From assembly GCA_963931575.1 (NCBI GenBank), contig OZ007029.1, forward strand, positions 682,001 through 746,000: a stretch of DNA of 64,000 bases, read 5' to 3'. Origin of the DNA: Gastranaerophilus sp944325835. GTDB taxonomy: Bacteria; Cyanobacteriota; Vampirovibrionia; Gastranaerophilales; Gastranaerophilaceae. The notes under the pieces were generated by a model. That model saw only the letters and a list, made by a program, of their open reading frames with translations, had not been told where the DNA came from and did not search any database. Every line of letters begins with the position of its first letter. Position 1 is the stretch's first letter. The position numbers and the translations under genes are program-made. Shown here piece after piece: positions 50,245 through 59,044 of this stretch.

Positions 50245-51549
50245 ATGAAAGCTAACGTTGTAAAAGAAAAAGAAAATATTGTAAAATTAGAGATAACGAT
50301 TCCGGCTCAAGATGCTAAAAAGGCTTATGACAATGCTGTGAAAACTTATTCCCAATATGTTAATATTCCGGGTTTTAGAAAAGGTAAAGCTCCTAAAACT
50401 ATGGTTGAAAGACAGGTCGGAAAAGAAAGAATTCAACAGGAAGCTCTGGACAGATTGCTCCCTAAATTTATTGATGAAGCTGTTAAGGAAAACAATCTGG
50501 ATATCGTTACCCAGCCTGAACTTACTGCTGTTAAATTTGAGGACGGCAAAGACGTTGAAGCTACTTTGAAGCTGGAAGTTAAACCTGAACTTACTGTTGG
50601 TGAGTATAAAAATTTGAAAGTTGATGTTGAAGATGCAGTTATTCCTGCCGATGCTGTTGAAAAATCAATTGAAAGACTCTTGAATCAGTATTCACAGGTC
50701 GTAGAAGTTAAAGAAAAACGCAACGCAAAAGAAACTGATATCGTTGTTATTGACTTTGACGGTTCTGTAGACGGCGAAAAAATTAAAGGCGGAGAAGGTA
50801 AAAATTATAATTTAGACCTTGCTCATTCAAACTTTATTCCGGGATTTGCGGAAGCTATTGTAGGCAAACCGCTTAATGAAGAGTTTGATGTAAACGTAAC
50901 TTTCCCGGAAGAATACCATGAAGAATCCTTGAAAGGTAAACCGGCAGTATTTAAAGTTACAATTAAGGAACTTAAAGAAAGAATTATGCCGGAATTGAAC
51001 GACGAATTTGCTAAAAAAGTCGGCAACTTTGAAACAGTTGATGCTTTAAAAGAAGATATTCAAAAACACCTTGACGCTCAAAAAGAAGCGGCAAGACGCC
51101 AGAATGCTGAATCTGCAATATTCGCTAAAGTTATGGAATCTGTTAAGGTTGATATCCCTGAGTCAATGATAAAAAGAGAATTTGAAGCTTTAAAAACCGA
51201 ATACGAAGAAAGATTTTCTATGCAAGGGCTTTCTTTGGAAAATGTTTTCAAAGCTCAAGGTCAGGACGTTAACAAAGTGTTAACAGAAGAAGCAGAAGCA
51301 AGAATTAAAAACACTCTGTTAATTGATAAAATCGCAAAAGATGAAGATATCAAATTAACACCTGTTGATATTCAGGCAAAACTTCAGGATTTGAGCAGAA
51401 TGTACGGCGTTGATCCGCAAAGTTTGATGAAGCAATTCTCTACAAATCCGGGTGTTTTAAGCGCGATTTCACAACAGGCAATTAATGATAAAGTAAGAGC
51501 CTTCCTCGCTGATAACAACAAAGTTAACTACGTTGTGTCAGCTAAATAG
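50245..51549 (+). CDS. tig: Trigger factor chaperone
   Basis: Ribosome-bound chaperone and prolyl isomerase. The 434-residue protein has an N-terminal ribosome-binding domain with the signature PGFRKGKAP (residues 37-45), a central FKBP domain (TDIVVIDFDGSVDGE; YNLDLAHSNFIPGF) and a C-terminal helical cradle. First gene of the tig-clpP-clpX-polA cluster; the tig-clpP-clpX order is common. Confidence 0.97.
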   Translation: MKANVVKEKENIVKLEITIPAQDAKKAYDNAVKTYSQYVNIPGFRKGKAPKTMVERQVGKERIQQEALDRLLPKFIDEAVKENNLDIVTQPELTAVKFEDGKDVEATLKLEVKPELTVGEYKNLKVDVEDAVIPADAVEKSIERLLNQYSQVVEVKEKRNAKETDIVVIDFDGSVDGEKIKGGEGKNYNLDLAHSNFIPGFAEAIVGKPLNEEFDVNVTFPEEYHEESLKGKPAVFKVTIKELKERIMPELNDEFAKKVGNFETVDALKEDIQKHLDAQKEAARRQNAESAIFAKVMESVKVDIPESMIKREFEALKTEYEERFSMQGLSLENVFKAQGQDVNKVLTEEAEARIKNTLLIDKIAKDEDIKLTPVDIQAKLQDLSRMYGVDPQSLMKQFSTNPGVLSAISQQAINDKVRAFLADNNKVNYVVSAK

Positions 51550-51609
51550 GTAATTTGATTATTAAGAAGAGAGAGTTTATTATATAAGATAGAGAAAGGA
51601 AAACCGAAT

Positions 51610-52200
51610 ATGAGTTTTGTACCTGTAGTAATTGAACAATCAAGCCGCGGCGAACGCTCGTTTGATATCTTCTCAAGACTTTTGAGAGAAAGAATTATTT
51701 TTCTGGGAACTCCTATTGACGATATGGTTGCCAACCTTGTTGTTGCACAATTATTGTTACTCGATAGTGAAAACCCTGAAAAAGACATTATGTTATATAT
51801 CAACAGCCCGGGCGGCAGCGTAACAGCAGGCTTTGCAATTTATGATACAATGCAGCACATCAGAGCTGACGTTTCTACAATTTGTCTGGGGCAGGCTGCT
51901 TCAATGGGTGCGTTCCTGTTGTCTTCAGGTGCAAAAGGCAAAAGATTAGCACTTCCTCACTCCCGTGTATTAATCCACCAGCCTTTGGGCGGTGCGCAGG
52001 GTCAGGCAACTGATATCGAAATTCAGGCTCAGGAAATTCTGCGTATTAAAAAATCACTGAATGAAATTCTGGCTGCTAATACCGGTCAATCTATTAAGAA
52101 AATTGAAAAAGATACTGACCGTGATTATATCATGACTCCTCAGGAAGCTCTGGAATATGGTATGATTGATAAAGTTATTACACGCGAAGAAATAAAATAA
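51610..52200 (+). CDS. clpP: ATP-dependent Clp protease proteolytic subunit
   Basis: Serine protease barrel. The 196-residue protein has catalytic Ser98 in GQAASMGAF, His123 in RVLIHQPLGG and Asp in the DTDRDYIM segment. The N-terminal axial loop region is FVPVVIEQSSRGERSFDI. A 15-base gap separates it from clpX, its usual unfoldase. Confidence 0.97.
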   Translation: MSFVPVVIEQSSRGERSFDIFSRLLRERIIFLGTPIDDMVANLVVAQLLLLDSENPEKDIMLYINSPGGSVTAGFAIYDTMQHIRADVSTICLGQAASMGAFLLSSGAKGKRLALPHSRVLIHQPLGGAQGQATDIEIQAQEILRIKKSLNEILAANTGQSIKKIEKDTDRDYIMTPQEALEYGMIDKVITREEIK

Positions 52201-52215
52201 CCGGAGATAAATTAA

Positions 52216-53520
52216 ATGCCAAAACATGATGATAGTAAACTAAAATGTTCATTTTGCGGTAAAACACAGGATCAGGTAAAAAAACTGATTGCCGGCCCTG
52301 ATGTTTTTATCTGTGATGAATGTGTCGAACTTTGTAACGAGATTTTGGACGAAGAATTCTTTGAAACAAAAGAAAAAGCCACTCTTGAAAGTTCTGATAA
52401 ATCTGATGAAAAACCGATTCCGAAGCCTCATGAAATCAAGGCATATCTGGATCAGTATATTATCGGACAGGATGACGCTAAGAAGGTTTTGTCCGTTGCG
52501 GTTTACAATCATTACAAGCGGCTTAAAAATAATTCTTCAACGGATTTGAAAAATGATGTTGAAATTCAAAAATCAAATATTTTGTTGGTCGGCCCTACCG
52601 GAAGCGGTAAGACTTTACTGGCACAGACACTTGCAAAAATGCTGGATGTTCCGTTTGCGGTTGCCGATGCAACAACTTTGACAGAAGCCGGTTATGTTGG
52701 TGATGATGTTGAAAACATTCTTTTGCGCTTATATCAAAACGCTGATTTTGATGCGGCAAAGGCTCAACGCGGTATTATTTATGTTGATGAAATTGATAAA
52801 ATTTCCCGTAAATCAGAAAATACCTCTATTACAAGGGATGTTTCGGGTGAAGGCGTTCAACAGGCGCTGTTAAAGATGATTGAAGGCACTGTTGCACACG
52901 TTCCGCCTCAAGGCGGAAGAAAACACCCGCATCAGGAATTTATCGAAATTGATACCAAAAATATTTTGTTTATTGTCGGCGGAGCGTTTGTCGGGCTTGA
53001 AAAAATTATTGAAAGACGTACAAATGAGGGCTCCTCTGTCGGGTTTGGCGCTAAGGGCGCACTTACGCAGGCAGAAAAAGAAGCTCAGGCAAATAAAATT
53101 CTTAAAAAATTGCAGCCGGATGATTTGATGAAATTCGGTTTAATCCCTGAATTTATCGGTCGTATTCCGACTTATGCGGTTCTGGATCAGTTGAACGAAA
53201 AAACTTTGAAAATGATTTTAACTGAACCTAAAAATGCGATTTTGAAACAATATCAGCGTCTTTTAGAGATGGATAATGTTAAATTGGAATTTGAACCTGC
53301 TGCGATTGATTTGATTGCCAAAGAAGCAATTAAGCGTAAAACCGGTGCCAGAGCATTGCGTTCTATTGTGGAAGAGCTGATGCTTGATATTATGTATGAA
53401 GTTCCGCTAAAAAATGATATTACGGAATTTACGGTCACTGAGGATATGGTGAAAAACCGCAATAATGCTGAGTTGATACAGCTTCCGACTTTGAATAAGT
53501 CGAACGAAAGTATTGCTTAG
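52216..53520 (+). CDS. clpX: Clp protease ATP-binding subunit ClpX
   Basis: AAA+ unfoldase of 434 residues. The N-terminal C4 zinc domain is CSFCGK and CDECVELC, Walker A is GPTGSGKT (about 118) and Walker B is IIYVDEID. The pore loop has GYVGDDVE and sensor II has GARALRS. The ClpP-contacting IGF-like loop region follows FIGRIPT. Confidence 0.97.
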   Translation: MPKHDDSKLKCSFCGKTQDQVKKLIAGPDVFICDECVELCNEILDEEFFETKEKATLESSDKSDEKPIPKPHEIKAYLDQYIIGQDDAKKVLSVAVYNHYKRLKNNSSTDLKNDVEIQKSNILLVGPTGSGKTLLAQTLAKMLDVPFAVADATTLTEAGYVGDDVENILLRLYQNADFDAAKAQRGIIYVDEIDKISRKSENTSITRDVSGEGVQQALLKMIEGTVAHVPPQGGRKHPHQEFIEIDTKNILFIVGGAFVGLEKIIERRTNEGSSVGFGAKGALTQAEKEAQANKILKKLQPDDLMKFGLIPEFIGRIPTYAVLDQLNEKTLKMILTEPKNAILKQYQRLLEMDNVKLEFEPAAIDLIAKEAIKRKTGARALRSIVEELMLDIMYEVPLKNDITEFTVTEDMVKNRNNAELIQLPTLNKSNESIA

Positions 53521-53607
53521 TTGCCGGATTGGGGTTTGTCTTGCTGCGCGCAGCTTTGAACAGCGGGAAAACGGCAGGGAACGGCTTTTCATTTATTGGG
53601 AAAATGT

Positions 53608-56439
53608 ATGGAAAAGAAAAAAAATCTTATATTAATTGACGGTCATGCCCTGGCTTTCAGGCAGTATTTTGCATTAGAACGTACCGGAATGCGTACGTCT
53701 ACCGGAGTTCCTACCTGGGCTGTATTTGGTTTTTTTAAAGCTTTATTTGATTTGTTAAAAAACAGGGAGCTTGAACCGGACGCTATTGCGGTAACTTTTG
53801 ACGTCAGCCACCATACTTTCCGTACAGAGCAATATGCCGAGTACAAGGCTAATCGTGAAAAAATGCCGGATGATTTGCATATTCAAATGGGGTTAATTTA
53901 TGAAGGTTTGCAGGCATTTAGTATCCCTATTTACCAGAAGGAAGGCTTTGAGGCGGACGATGTTATAGGAACTATTTCTAAGAAGGCATGTGAACTCGGA
54001 CATAAGGTATATATTCTGACAGGCGATCAGGATTCCTTCCAGCTTGTAGATACCGAGGGATGTGTTAAGGTTATTATTCCGTCAAAGGGCGAGCTTGCGG
54101 AATATGACTGGGATAAAGTTTATGAAAAACTGGGAGTTTATCCTAATCAGGTAATTGACTATAAGGCGCTTAGAGGTGATTCTTCGGATAATATTCCGGG
54201 AATTCGCGGTATCGGGGAAAAGACGGCGCAAAAACTCCTTGGAACTTATGGCGATCTTGATACGGTTTATGAAAATTTAGAGAATATTAAAGAAAAAGCT
54301 GTTCGCGAAAGATTGCGCAATGGTAAAGATATGGCTTATATGAGCCGTTTTCTGGCGACTATTGTAAGGGATGTTGATGTTGACTTCGATTTTGACGGAG
54401 CGTGCATTAATTTGCCTGTTTTGAGCAATGTAACTGCTTTTTTGACTAAAATGCAGTTTTTCTCATTCTTAAAAAATATTAAAACTATTCTGGCTAATTT
54501 TAATAAAAGCGGTGAGGGCTGTTCGCAAAATTCTGACAGTAATGCACAGCTTGGCTTGTTTGGAGCTGAAGAGCCTGTCGAAAGGGTTCAGAGTCAAAAA
54601 TTCATTGTTGAAAAAGAGGTTATGACGGTTGAGGATTTTAACGCAATGTCTGCAAACATCCGTCAAAAAGGGGCTTTTTTCTTTGCAACAAGTGAAACTG
54701 TTGATAGTATTTTAAAGCAAAAAATCAATTATATGGCGCTGGGGGTCTGTGATATCAAGATTGACGGCGATAAACGAATAAAATTAACGATTGATGAAGA
54801 GCATCCGGCTTATGCTTATTATATTCCGTTGAATTTGCGCTATAATCTGTCGTTTGGCTCCTCCGGTGCTTTAATGGCACGTTTTAAGGAACTTTTTGAA
54901 GATGAAAACCTTGCCAAATTAACTATAGATTCCAAAAAGGAATATAATGCTCTGCGCTCAAACGATATTGAGCTTAATAATGTTGTTTTTGATGCGGTGC
55001 TTGCAAGTTATGTTGAAAACCCTTCTAATAATCACGACATGGACGTACAGGCGCTTCAATGCTTAAATATTTCGCCCGTTAAGGAGATGAATTTAAATGC
55101 TGCGCGTTCCGTTCAGCTCGGGCTTTTAGAGGACGGAACAGATTCGGCAAAGGCTTACCGTGAAATGTGGCTTTTAATGGAGCTTACCAGATACAGGGCT
55201 GAAAGTTTTGATGACGCAAACTGGAAGCTGCTGCAGCAGATGGAAATTCCGCTTGCGAAGGTGCTTGCTGATATGGAATATATTGGCGTTGCAATAAATA
55301 CTGACTCTCTGAACGGGTTAACCGAATTCTTAAACAAAAAAATCCGTCGTTTGGAAAGATGTATTTTTGATATTGCAGATGAGGGTTTTAACCTGAATTC
55401 ACCTAAACAGGTCGGGGAAATTCTCTTTGATAAGCTTGGAATTCAGCATAAAAAGAAATCCCGCGGCAGGGCGAATTATTCAACTAGTGCGGAGGTTTTA
55501 GAGGAGCTTGCAGACGAACATGATATCGCAAAATACCTGCTTCAATACCGTAAATTTTCTAAACTGAAATCAACTTACACAGACGCGTTCCCAAACCTTA
55601 TTAACCCGATTGATCATCGTATACATACAACTTATAACCAGACGATTACGGCTACCGGCAGGCTTTCTTCATCAAATCCGAATTTGCAGAATATTCCTAT
55701 CAGGACTGATGAAGGTGAAAAAATCAGAGAAGCTTTTGTACCGCAGGAGCCGTATAATATAATTCTATCTGCCGACTATTCGCAGATTGAATTAAGGCTT
55801 CTTGCTCATATTTCAGGAGATGCAAACCTCCAGCAGGCATTTATTTTTGACAAAGATGTCCACGCAATCACGGCATCCAATATTTTTGAGGTCCCGCTTT
55901 CACAAGTTTCCAAACAGATGAGAGGACGCGCAAAAACCGTAAACTTCGGGATTATTTACGGTCAAACCCGCTACGGGCTAGCTAAAGCTGTCGGGATTAC
56001 AAATGAGGAAGCAGAAGCTTTTATTAACAGATATTTTGCGACCTATCCGGGCGTAAAATTGTATATGAATGCGATGATTGAGCGGGTTATGATAGACGGT
56101 TATGCCGAAACAATTTTTGGCAGAAAACGTTTCTTCCAGAATGAAATAAACAGTTCAAACGCAATGGTTAGAGAATTTGCAAAACGTGCGGCGATAAACT
56201 TCCCTATGCAAGGCTCTGCGTCAGATTTGATGAAACTTGCTATGATTAGATTCCATAACAGTCTGCGGGATAATAATCTTAAATCCCGTTTGATTATGCA
56301 GGTTCACGACGAAATGGTTGTAGAAGTTGTACGTGAAGAGCTTGACATCGTTAAAAAGCTTGTGAGGGATGCAATGGAACTTGACCAGCCGCTTGCTGTG
56401 CCGTTGGTTGTTAATATAAAAGAAGGGGCTACATGGTAA
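53608..56439 (+). CDS. polA: DNA polymerase I (inactive 3'-5' exonuclease domain)
   Basis: Repair and primer-removal polymerase. ATG 53608 gives MEKKKNLILIDGHALAFR, 943 residues; the SD is poor. The 5'-3' exonuclease (FEADDVIGT, LRGDSSDNIPGI) covers 1-300. The middle domain has FATSETVDS where active enzymes have DTE, so proofreading acids are missing, as in Taq-like PolA. The polymerase domain has motif A DYSQIELR, the finger KTVNFGIIYG and motif C QVHDEM. It runs into the next gene by TAATG. Confidence 0.95.
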   Translation: MEKKKNLILIDGHALAFRQYFALERTGMRTSTGVPTWAVFGFFKALFDLLKNRELEPDAIAVTFDVSHHTFRTEQYAEYKANREKMPDDLHIQMGLIYEGLQAFSIPIYQKEGFEADDVIGTISKKACELGHKVYILTGDQDSFQLVDTEGCVKVIIPSKGELAEYDWDKVYEKLGVYPNQVIDYKALRGDSSDNIPGIRGIGEKTAQKLLGTYGDLDTVYENLENIKEKAVRERLRNGKDMAYMSRFLATIVRDVDVDFDFDGACINLPVLSNVTAFLTKMQFFSFLKNIKTILANFNKSGEGCSQNSDSNAQLGLFGAEEPVERVQSQKFIVEKEVMTVEDFNAMSANIRQKGAFFFATSETVDSILKQKINYMALGVCDIKIDGDKRIKLTIDEEHPAYAYYIPLNLRYNLSFGSSGALMARFKELFEDENLAKLTIDSKKEYNALRSNDIELNNVVFDAVLASYVENPSNNHDMDVQALQCLNISPVKEMNLNAARSVQLGLLEDGTDSAKAYREMWLLMELTRYRAESFDDANWKLLQQMEIPLAKVLADMEYIGVAINTDSLNGLTEFLNKKIRRLERCIFDIADEGFNLNSPKQVGEILFDKLGIQHKKKSRGRANYSTSAEVLEELADEHDIAKYLLQYRKFSKLKSTYTDAFPNLINPIDHRIHTTYNQTITATGRLSSSNPNLQNIPIRTDEGEKIREAFVPQEPYNIILSADYSQIELRLLAHISGDANLQQAFIFDKDVHAITASNIFEVPLSQVSKQMRGRAKTVNFGIIYGQTRYGLAKAVGITNEEAEAFINRYFATYPGVKLYMNAMIERVMIDGYAETIFGRKRFFQNEINSSNAMVREFAKRAAINFPMQGSASDLMKLAMIRFHNSLRDNNLKSRLIMQVHDEMVVEVVREELDIVKKLVRDAMELDQPLAVPLVVNIKEGATW

Positions 56440-56909
56440 TGAAAAAACTGGTTATGTTTGGCTTAATGCTGTTATTGGCTGCGATTCCGGCATTCGCAGA
56501 AGAAAATCCGGCGGCGCAGCTTGCGGAAATTGAACTTGTGACTCCGCAAAATATTGATTTTTCAAAATGCGTTCAGACATTTAATTTCCCGGTAGAAAAA
56601 CTTTTTTATATGTCTATTCTTGCGATTAATGCGAATAATTTTCAAATTGAGGAACTTCAATCTAAAACGGGATATATATTATTCAGAGCTGTTAATAAGA
56701 ATTTTCTAATGAGTGTTGTGAAAATTGACGCAGATCATTCCATGCTGAAAATTACGCCGGCAGATAATGTTTACTTCTTCCCGTACGGAATTGTGCATAA
56801 TATATATAAATATATAGAGTTGAACGCTGATGAACAATTGCAGGGCTTGGAAGTTTTGAAAAATAATCCTGCGCCGCAGTCTGTATCTACCCCCGCACAG
56901 CAAAAATAG
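56439..56909 (+). CDS. Secreted protein of unknown function
   Basis: 156 residues from ATG 56439, which overlaps the polA stop (a start at 56433 is possible). An N-terminal signal peptide (KKLVMFGLMLLLAAIPAFA) is followed by about 110 residues with FNFPVEKLFYMSILAINANNFQIEELQSKTGYILF. This resembles small periplasmic proteins that carry a DUF-type fold before a low-complexity Pro/Gln/Ser tail. I recognise no family. Confidence 0.7.
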   Translation: MKKLVMFGLMLLLAAIPAFAEENPAAQLAEIELVTPQNIDFSKCVQTFNFPVEKLFYMSILAINANNFQIEELQSKTGYILFRAVNKNFLMSVVKIDADHSMLKITPADNVYFFPYGIVHNIYKYIELNADEQLQGLEVLKNNPAPQSVSTPAQQK

Positions 56910-56917
56910 TTGAACTC

Positions 56918-56946
56918 TTGACTAAATGTAAAACATGTTACATAAT
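56918..56946 (+). promoter_or_regulatory. Pilin-family promoter, locus C
   Basis: Identical to locus B over TTGACT-17-CATAAT, again with the ATGTAA/TTACAT inverted repeat and the GAGTGCCGCAGAGCGGCAT hairpin after it. Confidence 0.8.
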
Positions 56947-57043
56947 GAAAGAGTGCCGCAGAGCGGCATGAATAATAAGACAAAGGCGATAAGCCGGAAA
57001 GGATAGAAAGATGAAAAACCGCAGAAATGTATTAACTAATGCA

Positions 57044-57056
57044 GGGGGGGGGGGGG
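57044..57056 (+). repeat. Poly-G tract of 13, locus C
   Basis: It follows ATG 57011 (SD AAAGGA) and MKNRRNVLTNA, at codon 12. The ATG is in frame with the pilin at this length, but a TAA at 57071-57073 stops it. The other two lengths also reach stops (about 57084 and 57102), so slippage alone cannot turn this copy on from ATG 57011. Confidence 0.88.
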
Positions 57057-57136
57057 AGCCGCTCAACCGGTAAATCCCGTGCCTTAGACACCATGTCATC
57101 CTGAACAGCGAGCGTACTGAGGCACAAAGCGAGAAT

Positions 57137-58483
57137 GTGAAGCAAAACTGTCATGCTGAACTTGTTTCAGCATCTGTCCCATGTCGCGAGCTACCGTTAA
57201 CGCTGGCCAGATTCCGAAATAAATTCGGAATGACAGTTAAGAATATACCGTCATTGCGAGCGACCGAAGGGAGCGTGGCAATCCATTCAAAGTTGGTACT
57301 GCGCCTCGCGTTTTCTTGTTCGACTCGCGGAAAACGTGCCTACGTGCTTTCAGCACTCCGCACTCCGCTCGCTCACGCAAACGCCACCGCTCGCGCTTGC
57401 GCGAAAGAGCGCGCCGGCAAAGCCGGTCTTATAACGTTACGACAAAACCTACCAACGTATCGGGGAAGTGCCTCAGGCACGCCGCGTCGCGCGCTTGACT
57501 CTACACAAGGCAAGCCTTGTTCCGTGGCTCTGCTCGGCTTGGCCTTTACCATGGCGGAGATACTATTATCTCTCACGATAATCGGTGTTGTTGCAGCGAT
57601 AACGCTTCCGTCACTCACGGGCAACATCAACGAGCGCACGTGGAATACGCAGAGAAAAGCTCTTTATGCCCGTATGTCACAGGCAATTGCGCTTATGCCG
57701 GCAATAAACGGATACGGTACCTTGAAGGAAGAAAGTTCTGCCGGCGCAAGCGATGCAGTCGACACTGCAGCTGAAACTTTTGTCACAAACGGACTTGCCA
57801 AAGTGTTGAAAATTAACAATATTTGTGACAGTGAACACCTTGAGGATTGTGGTATTACGTCTAACTTTACTAATCTTACCGGCAGTTCGTTAGATTTCCC
57901 GAAAACTCTTGTAGAATTGAATCCGATGTTTAACGGTAATTTTACTTCTGTTGAGAATGGTAATAATGTTACCTGGAGCTATTCGCAACTTGATACAAAG
58001 GCTGCCGCTTTTGAAACCGCTAATGGCGAGAGCATTGCTGTATTTTATAATCCGGGTTGTGTAAGCGATCTGGATATGAATTATCAATATGTTCAGGCAA
58101 AAATGTGTGCAAATTTTATTTATGATCTGAACGGAAATAAGGGGCCTAATACTGTGGGTAAAGATATTGGCTTTATGTCGATACTTTATCCGACAGATTC
58201 AGTGGTGGCGGCTCCGCTTCCTGTGAATAACGATTCCGCTGCCGGCAGCTATCAGGCTGCAATAGGTGCTTGTAATAAAATGGATACAGAAAGTCGTTTA
58301 CCTAATAAAGATGAACTTTCTGCAATCTTCTTTAATAAAAATTTGGTGGGTATCAAAAATATGTATTATTGGTCCGGTACGGTTGAGTCGTCTACTTATG
58401 CCTGGAGTCAGAATATGGGCGGCGGTAACCGTATGATTACTGCTAAAACCCGGCCTGCACGTGTAAGATGTATTAAAAGATAA
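57137..58483 (+). CDS. Type IV pilin-like protein with lectin-like C-terminus, locus C (leader interrupted)
   Basis: The frame is open from 57074; 57137 is the first start codon that gives a long product. Residues 1-136 are leader modules (CHAELVSAS, ARFRNKFGMT, LRATEGSVAIHS and a long Arg/Ala-rich part). FTMAEILLSL begins at 137 (57545) after GLA. The body matches loci A and B for about 115 residues and again has DLNGNKGPNTVGKDIGF. The C-terminal part (TESRLPNKDELSA, YYWSG, VRCIKR) is the clearest DUF1566/Lcl-like match of the three. Because no G length joins the MKNRR start to it, expression would need another start, so it may be silent. Confidence 0.72.
   Translation: MKQNCHAELVSASVPCRELPLTLARFRNKFGMTVKNIPSLRATEGSVAIHSKLVLRLAFSCSTRGKRAYVLSALRTPLAHANATARACAKERAGKAGLITLRQNLPTYRGSASGTPRRALDSTQGKPCSVALLGLAFTMAEILLSLTIIGVVAAITLPSLTGNINERTWNTQRKALYARMSQAIALMPAINGYGTLKEESSAGASDAVDTAAETFVTNGLAKVLKINNICDSEHLEDCGITSNFTNLTGSSLDFPKTLVELNPMFNGNFTSVENGNNVTWSYSQLDTKAAAFETANGESIAVFYNPGCVSDLDMNYQYVQAKMCANFIYDLNGNKGPNTVGKDIGFMSILYPTDSVVAAPLPVNNDSAAGSYQAAIGACNKMDTESRLPNKDELSAIFFNKNLVGIKNMYYWSGTVESSTYAWSQNMGGGNRMITAKTRPARVRCIKR
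57153..57284. repeat. Palindromic modules inside pilin leader C
   Basis: 57153-57173: ATGCTGAA-CTTGT-TTCAGCAT. 57211-57231: ATTCCGAA-ATAAA-TTCGGAAT. 57250-57284: GTCATTGCGAG to GTGGCAATCC. The following 57300-57540 stretch (CTCGACTCGCGGAAAACG, CGCTTGACTCTAC, GGCTCTGCTCGG) resembles both the 8360 insertion and the 245-bp phage-module repeat. Confidence 0.75.
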
Positions 58484-58513
58484 TAAAAAGCGGGTCAAAC
58501 GCCCGCTTTTTAT
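58483..58513 (+). terminator. Terminator between pilin C and the isochorismatase gene
   Basis: ATAAAAAGCGGG, loop TCAAACG, CCCGCTTTTTAT. Bidirectional. Confidence 0.85.
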
Positions 58514-59040
58514 TTAATTAATGCTTGAACCGGTTTAAAGTTTGGATGTTTTGAGGTTCGCAGCAGTTCAAATAAAACTATTTCAAGGCAGGTGATTTTT
58601 GCTCCGTTTTGTTTCATTGCTTCAATTCCCTGTTTGAATTCATAAGTGTTTCTGCTTGCACAGGCATCTTTTACAACGTAAACTTCGTAGCCTGCATCTA
58701 TTAATTCAGAAACGGTCTGGTGAACGCAAATATGCGTTTCAATACCGCCGATAATGACCTGTTTTTTGCCGGTTTGCTCAAGTGCATTTCTGAAATCTTC
58801 ACCCTGCATTGCTGAAAATGCCGTTTTTTCAAGAACGGTCACGCCTTCCAGATTAAAACTTGCGATAGTTTTTCCAAGTCCCTGAGGATACTGTTCGGTT
58901 ATTATGGCCGGAATATTCAAAATATGTGCGGCTGTAAGCAATTTGTCCATTTTTACGGCAGCGTCATCTTTTTGCAGCATACCGACAAGCTTTTCCTGAA
59001 AATCTATTGCCACAAGTACGCAGTTATCAATATTTAACAT
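58510..59040 (-). CDS. Isochorismatase-family hydrolase
   Basis: 176 residues from ATG 59040, with GGAGGT upstream. The cysteine-hydrolase triad is Asp13 (VAIDFQE), Lys72 (LEKTAF) and Cys105 (ETHICVHQT). Length and sequence fit the YcaC/nicotinamidase-like group; the substrate cannot be told. It is the last gene of the operon beginning at 62805, four bases after the receiver/GGDEF-like gene. Confidence 0.88.
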   Translation of the reverse strand: MLNIDNCVLVAIDFQEKLVGMLQKDDAAVKMDKLLTAAHILNIPAIITEQYPQGLGKTIASFNLEGVTVLEKTAFSAMQGEDFRNALEQTGKKQVIIGGIETHICVHQTVSELIDAGYEVYVVKDACASRNTYEFKQGIEAMKQNGAKITCLEIVLFELLRTSKHPNFKPVQALIK

Positions 59041-59044
59041 AATA

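Noticed and set aside
27158..57056. Poly-G tracts as mere assembly artefact
   Set aside because: Not excluded for exact length, but three tracts at the same codon position behind the same promoter and SD make a pure artefact unlikely.
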